The notes under the pieces are model-generated. The model did not search any database and had not been told where the DNA came from. It saw only the letters and a list, made by a program, of their open reading frames with translations. Position numbers and translations under genes: made by a program. From Taenia hydatigena (lineage: Eukaryota > Platyhelminthes > Cestoda > Cyclophyllidea > Taeniidae): a stretch of DNA of 64,000 nucleotides. Below are positions 58,440 through 64,000 of this stretch, one piece after another (within the stretch, counting starts at the first letter, position 1; every line of letters starts with the position of its first letter). The stretch lies in contig JADWOT020000001.1 of the NCBI GenBank assembly GCA_036345935.2, forward strand, positions 19,447,098-19,511,097. Direction: 5' to 3'.

Positions 58440-59560
58440 TGTCATGTCGAATGTAAAAGTGGCTGATTAGATGCTTGGACCTTCAGATGGTACTCAATAA
58501 GTGTGGTCAGGCGGACAGGCAAATCACACATGCAGAAGCCATGCCTCTACTTCCACACATCCACCGCATTCAATGGTGACATCGATGGCAAAGTCGACCT
58601 CTTGTCTGCCCTGCTAGGCGTCAAAGCAGTTGCGATGGCTAGAGGACACAAAAGCACAGTAGTGAAGGCTTTGCATCACAGTTTCCGACAACTGGCATTT
58701 GAATGCCCTACAAAGTGATTACTTCACATGGGAAGCCGATGATTGAGGTCGAGTGTCGCAGTGAGACAAAGCGCTTCTTTGCTTCTTTGCTGAAAATGTT
58801 GCACGAATCAGCGTGCATCACCGAGTCCACAACGCGGGGCACGTGAGTCGTGTGAAGGCAGATGCACTTGAGAAATCACGAGAAACAAGGAATACAACAT
58901 GCAACTTAGCAACGACTCCACTGACGCATTGCTGATGCTGACACCAGATGGCATTGCAGAAGCATGGATTACAGCCTGTGCCATGCAACTCAAAATCCTT
59001 ACTAATGGAGGCTGGACAAACAACAGACGTGGTGACGTAGAAGCACTGAGTAAAGTGCTGTTAAGTGCAGTGCTTCGGGATTTCAAAATAAGCTGCATTC
59101 AGTCATTTTCAGCATGCAATAATAATCCTCTACTCAGAAAATACTTTTAAGTAGTATGGTAAGGTGTTCAGTCCATAAAAGTAGCGGGCTACATTTTTGA
59201 GCCTCAAGAGACACTTGAGTTGCTCGTTGCACTACTTAAATTGGGGACAGTAGTATGCTGCATTGGCATGTCAGTCAGGTGACACCACACACAGAGGACA
59301 CAATCCACAGAGACCTCCTCACTAACTTGCATATCGGTCGTGCAGAAGGGTACGTCAAGACGACTCTCCTCCTCATTGTCTCTGATCATCAGTGCAGTTT
59401 TGGTCCGGATTTCTGCACTTCGAAGGATTGCCTTAAATTCACTTCTTGCATCCAGAGCAGTTTGCCGCCTTCTTTAACACAACTACTCGAATTAGGTGCT
59501 GGTTGTTCATTCTTCCTTCGGCACTTTACTCCTCATAATTATTAGGCTGCGAGTAGCTTT
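58440..59560 (+). pseudogene. Hsp70-like ATPase-domain copy (nbd, diverged d)
   Basis: Plus-strand partner of the 9.8-10.7 kb copy. A frame with QKPCLYFHTST and GKVDLLSALLGVKAVAM shifts because about 65 bases are inserted (58,636-58,700) relative to the other copy. A frame from 58,703 to 58,846 then reads MPYKV, GKPMIEVE and ETKRFFASLLKML. The frame 58,899-59,150 starts MQLSNDSTD and has ACAMQLKILT and VLLSAVLRDFKIS. Hsp70s carry PFKV, GKP, IxVE and ETKxF about 20 residues before NDSQRQ and the phosphate-2 strand. Here the order and approximate spacing are kept but the glycine-rich loop is gone. The diverged d follows at 59,255-59,545. It cannot make an ATPase. Confidence 0.58.
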
Positions 59561-59599
59561 TTCGAAAAACAATCTTTCGAGGACAGCAGTCTCGCAATG

Positions 59600-60075
59600 C
59601 GATGGATTCCACGTGTAAGTTCGACACGAGTGTTTCTACCGGCAGTCCCTTCTGGCTGCTACACATTACAAAGGGCTATAGCATTCAGAGAGCATTGTAT
59701 TGCATGTCCAAACGAGATCCAATACCTGCATTGCAATTAAAGGGAATGCCAAACTCTCGCGTTGCTTGAGTCTACTAATTCTACTTTCTTGGACCACTCA
59801 AAGCAGCTGACACCGAATCAGCCTCACAGGTCTTTACTGCAATTGCCTGCGAGCTTCTCAGTGTAGAGTAAGATTGGTTACAGTCCTTCCTTCTCCTCCT
59901 CACCCCCTTCCTACTTGCCGATAAATACCCATCACCAACTGATTAGTTTTATATCCCTGCAATCCCTGCTGCATCACCTGCATCCACTCATCGTCTGGTA
60001 GTGATGGTGGTGGAATAAATAATGTGAATGGCATTTCGGAAGAAGAGAACTTGCAATCATAACAATGTACCATAA
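59600..60075 (-). pseudogene. Hsp70-like f module, inverted fragment
   Basis: On the minus strand it matches f and the following SQAIAVKACEADS-like stretch, ending near 59,600 in the joint towards d. It points the opposite way to its neighbours on both sides. Its head-to-head junction with the next c module is the same as at 1,745-1,850. Confidence 0.45.
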
Positions 60076-60189
60076 GCTGTAACTTAGTAGCTTATCACAA
60101 CAACACGATTTGCAAACATTTCTCGATTACGCTAATTCGGCAATGTCCTTTAAGCTTCTCCTCCAGATTTTAGCTGACGAGATGAAGGA

Positions 60190-60568
60190 TTGCATTGCGA
60201 TAGATTCTACCTCTACGTTTTGCTAGCATTGCCATGGAGGCTGTAGACGACTTAGTAAGTCACTTGGAAAGTGGGAGATTAGCAAGTTAGAAATGAGGGC
60301 TTCGGGAGACACCTCGGTAAAGTGGGACACTACAGGGATTGTCTGCTCAAGTGTGTGGGTGCTGATGAAAAAGGGTGAATCAACTCTCACCTCTCAGCCT
60401 AGGTACAGTGCCCCAGATCAAGAATCTGTGCAGTTGTCAAGTGGACTTGAGCGTCCACTGCGTCACACATATGTGACACTGGAAAATAAATGCAAATTTT
60501 TCGTGTTCCACACATGGGAAGTAAGTAGCCAACAAATTATGCAAATACAGTGTGTATTTGGTGTGTAG
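60190..60568 (+). pseudogene. Hsp70-like c module, frameshifted
   Basis: A two-base insertion (GTGGGAGATTAGC against GTGGGATTAGC at 53.5 kb) and a TAG shortly after break the frame before MRASGDTSVKWDTTG. From 60,293 the frame is open to 60,568 and keeps WVLMKKGESTL, where the other copies have stops. Confidence 0.45.
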
Positions 60569-60839
60569 AAAGCCAAAGTGACTCAGAAGTAGGGGCTATG
60601 GGACGATGAAGCGAATAGGAGTGAAGGTCGACTAAGCATGGAAAGGAGACCCGTGAGACCTACTTCACTCAAATGCCTATTCCACCAACCAAAGTGATTC
60701 GCAAAATATTCGTCACTTGCTTTTATCCTACCCTTCCCAAACAGGCACCCATTTGCTGTGCAACAATGGAAAATAACGTCCATCCATTCGGCGTCATAGT
60801 GAGCTGCATTACGTTACACTTTATTTCGCGTTTGGAATA

Positions 60840-63207
60840 GCAACAAACATACAGCCATAAAGGATAGGGAAAAAGTCACTGACGATGAGAGGCAGTAAAA
60901 ACGAGGAAAGGGGAAGCTGCATGAAATAGCGCACTCTAAGTGTTGTTTCTGGCTTGCGAAACAGAAGAAACACGGTTTGATTTGTTGTTCTCCTTGCATC
61001 CTCATGGGTGGTCCAGCTGGAATGCACCTGCTAAGCGATGGAATTCACGTGTGAAATTGTGCAACACTTTGCATCTTTCCTCTCAATCCTCACCTCCGAG
61101 AGGCTGCACCGTGTCGCTCAGCACATCGTGCGTCAGCACACCTGCAGCAGTGTTGCTTGTTCTCAAGGCGTTTCCTCCAATACAGCTGTAATCCTCCATA
61201 AACCGCCTGATCATATTGGTAGCGAAATGGCACCAGTTGAGCATTACGATGCGCTCACCCGCTCGCCATCACGACAGTGTGAAATGCCGCCCAAGAGGAC
61301 ATCTGCTCCCACATCACCCTACGTGCCAGTGGAGGAGGACAGTGGCGATTGTGAGACACTTGGCAAGCCTGCCATTGCACAGCCAGTAGCAGCGTCAATA
61401 CCAAATCCACACGATACACTGCAACGCATCAGAAAGCTGCGCAGCATTCTCCGAGTCGACGCATGGCTGCATTCACTTCGGGTGAATGAAGACTCGCAGT
61501 GAGTACTAGTGGAAAGCTGCCAAGCAATTGCAGTGAAGTCCTGTTAGGCTGATTCGGTGCCAGCTGCTTTGAGTGGCCTAACGTAGCTTTAAAATATATC
61601 AAGAAAGCAGAATTAGTAGGCTCAAGCAACGCGAGAGTTCGGGATTCCCTTTAATTGCAATGCAGATATTGGATCGCGTTTGGACATGCAAAACAATGCT
61701 CTCTGAAAGCTGTAGCCCTTTGTAATGTGTAACACACAGAGGGGCTTGTCGGTAGAACCAATCCTGACGAACCTGCAACGTCGAAAACAACATAAGGAAA
61801 AAAGTAGCCAGCATTCTTTGTGGCAAAATCACTTGAACCAAAAGGCATTGTAGCAAGTTCTTCTGTTCTTACAAATAGCAGGCTACATTTGCGAGACTCA
61901 AGAGGCACTTCAATTGTCCGATGCACTACTTCAGTTGGCGACAGTAGTATGCTGCATTGGCATGTCAGTGAGGTGACTCCACACACACAGAGGACACAAT
62001 CGACATTCGTCCTTATTAACTCGTCTATCGGTGGAGCAGAAGGGTACGTCAAGACGGCTCTCGCCCTATCGCCTCTGATCATCAGTGCAGTTGTGGTCTG
62101 GTTTGCTGCACTGCGAAGGATTGCCTTCAATTCACTTCTTGCATTTCGGGCTGTTTGCCACTGTCTTCAAAACGGCTACCCTCCACAGGTGCTGGTTATT
62201 CATTCACCCTCCGTCATTCCACTTATGCGTGCCAATCACGATAATGGTAGCCCATTTCTTTTGCCACACCAACCAACCAACCATTATCTGCAGTTGACTT
62301 GTTCCCAATTTGGTGTCATGGCAGTGATTTGCACCTCGCATACCTTGGCTTCTGCTTCTGATCTAATGTGGCAACTTGCATCAGCACTCAATTTAGCTGC
62401 TGAGGAATTGTAGGTCCTGTGAATATTACACACTTGCTAGCCTCTCCGCCGGTCAGCAAAAGGAATGCACAGATCGCCCAACATGCAAACTGAAAAGTTC
62501 AAAATTCTGATTTAAAAATATATCATTACTGGGGAACGTTTGCCATGAAATCCAAATTATGTTGCATTCGACCAAGCGTGCCGATTACGTCAAGGAAGAG
62601 CTAACGTCTATTTCCTGATAAGAGCCACCTGGGTAGGATAATGCCTCCAAGAGATAAGGACTTGTAAGGCGAAAGCACTCGAATCAAGCTCGAGTCACAG
62701 CGAGGAGTTCCACACCTCTTTCATCCACCCTAAGACCGATTCACCTAACTTCTGCACCACTTCCGGTGCCTGGAAGGCAGCGTGTATACCGAGGGCTGCC
62801 TTCCACAACACAAGGGATACGAATACCCATAGGTCCCATCTACGAAACCAGCATGCAAAGAAGACACGCTGCTTATTCGACCTCTCTAACCTTCTATTCG
62901 ACTAGATGATCAAGAAGCTGCAGGAAATGAACAACGTCACACCATTGGCACAATGGTTAGATCAACGTGACTCTCCTACTAAGTTGGCTCTTACTGAATG
63001 CCCATCACAGTGACAGCCGAAGTGCTTTTGTTTTCATCCAAATAATTCAATGTCACATAAACATCGGCTCACGGTAACGAGGTGGATTGAAGTAATCAAA
63101 AGCCGGCCAGTGCAGAGGCCAGCAATGGCGACTGCCTGATGCACTGTCACCCACTGAGGAGGAGTCGGCACCGCAATTGCTCTCTGTTATGCACGTGCTG
63201 AACCACC
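60840..63207 (+). pseudogene. Hsp70-like family copy (e, d, t)
   Basis: Module e is open 61,038-61,502. Module d is open 61,820-62,413 for 197 codons, the longest version, again with (CCAA)3 keeping the frame to AAEEL. Module t follows to 63,207, where a CCA-rich tract joins it to an oppositely oriented copy. Between e and d the frame ESCQAIAVKSC is interrupted by TAG. The arrangement equals that of 2.6-4.85 kb. Confidence 0.48.
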
Positions 63208-63232
63208 ACCACCAACACCACCACCATCTCCC
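63208..63232. repeat. (CCA)n tract at a copy junction
   Basis: CCACCACCACCAACACCACCACCATC at the joint between the t module on the left and the s module read from the right. It may be where two copies were fused. Confidence 0.7.
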
Positions 63233-64000
63233 CCCTTTTACGTCATTAAATAAATGGCAGCAACAGCTAAGAGAGAAAGGAGGTAGAAAATGTATTTGGA
63301 CCTGGTGAGGCTTGATGAGAGAATGGCCGAACGAGACAGAGGCACCTTTCTGAACTAGAATGCTTAATTTAGTGGCAGAATCAAGGTATTCCTCATCGAA
63401 GACATCCGCTGTCACTGGAAGAGTGCACAATAGGTACGGATAGGCTAGCGAGTGTGTGGTATTCACTGGACCTACAATTCCTCAGCAGCTAAATTGAGTG
63501 CTGATGCAAGTTGCCACATTAGATCAGAAGCAGAAGCCAAGGTATGCGAGGTGCAAATCACTGCCATGACACCAAATTGGGAACAAGTCAACTGCAGATA
63601 ATGGTTGGTTGGTTGGTTGGTTGGTTGGTGTGGCAAAAGAAATGGGCTACCATTATCGTGATTGGCACGCATAAGTGGAATGACGGAGGGTGAATGAATA
63701 ACCAGCACCTGTGGAGGGTAGCCGTTTTGAAGAAAGTGGCAAACAGCCCGAAATGCAAGAAGTGAATTGAAGGCAATCCTTCGCAGTGCAGCAAACCAGA
63801 CCACAACTGCACTGATGATCAGAGGCAATATGGAGGAGAGCCGTCTTGACATAGCCTTCTGCGCCACCGATAGACGAGTTAATAAGGACGAATGTCGATT
63901 GTGTCCTCTGTGTGTGTGGAGTCACCTCACTGACATGCCAATGCAGCATGCTACTGTCGCCAACTGAAGTAGTGCATCGGACAATTGAAGTGCCTCTTGA
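63208..64000 (-). pseudogene. Hsp70-like family copy (d and s), cut by the window edge
   Basis: On the minus strand d runs from 63,949 to 63,472 with a (CCAA)6 tract that restores the same downstream frame as (CCAA)3. Module s follows (63,466 to about 63,230) with DEEYLDSATKLSILVQKGASVSF. This confirms the d-then-s order seen at 11.5-12.3 kb. The start of the copy lies outside the window. Confidence 0.48.

Overview
The window looks like repeat-rich, non-coding or pseudogenised DNA of an animal, most likely a flatworm and perhaps a tapeworm. Nothing bacterial is present: no operons, no ribosome binding sites and no long gene-dense stretch. Recognisable protein sequence is limited to decayed Ty3/Gypsy retrotransposon parts and a multicopy family that I read as decayed Hsp70-like genes. 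The flatworm suggestion is an inference from the style of the Gypsy pol, the miniature LTR element and the multiplied Hsp70-like sequences, since lineage-specific Hsp70 expansion and miniature LTR elements (TRIMs) are both known from tapeworms.

Layout. (1) 1-14.1 kb and 51.4-64 kb are two clusters of one high-copy family, present in about a dozen rearranged copies on both strands. I name its modules here: n (possible N-terminus), f (possible ATPase-domain part), nbd (clear Hsp70-like ATPase-domain part), d (large 158-197 codon frame), s and c (two versions of a possible substrate-binding domain), e (unidentified 154-codon frame) and t (tail). The nbd module carries MPYKV, GKPMIEVE and ETKRFF with Hsp70 spacing. 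Copies at 2.7-4.85 and 6.51-8.66 kb form an inverted repeat whose loop holds a Gypsy gag remnant. (2) 14.1-28.9 kb is single-copy-looking DNA without a gene I can support, apart from a decayed tRNA-like sequence and one arm of an old segmental duplication. (3) 28.9-31.9 kb holds 181-bp repeat units and two Gypsy pol fragments in opposite orientation. (4) 30.9-48.7 kb is a large imperfect palindrome with arms of about 7.2 kb around a spacer of about 3.4 kb. Its inner ends carry a miniature LTR retrotransposon with LTRs, primer binding site and polypurine tract, and a solo LTR with a 5-bp target duplication. The only ambiguous base, N at 41,540, sits exactly where the right arm's homology ends. 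(5) 47.8-51 kb is a fuller but dead Gypsy element on the minus strand (gag, protease, RT, RNase H, partial integrase) that starts beside a stray unit of the 181-bp repeat.

Functionally I see no gene that is convincingly intact. The best candidates for something undescribed are the amplified Hsp70-derived family with its unidentified e frame, the TRIM, and the palindrome whose arm divergence is uneven along its length. All protein assignments were made by eye and need a profile search.
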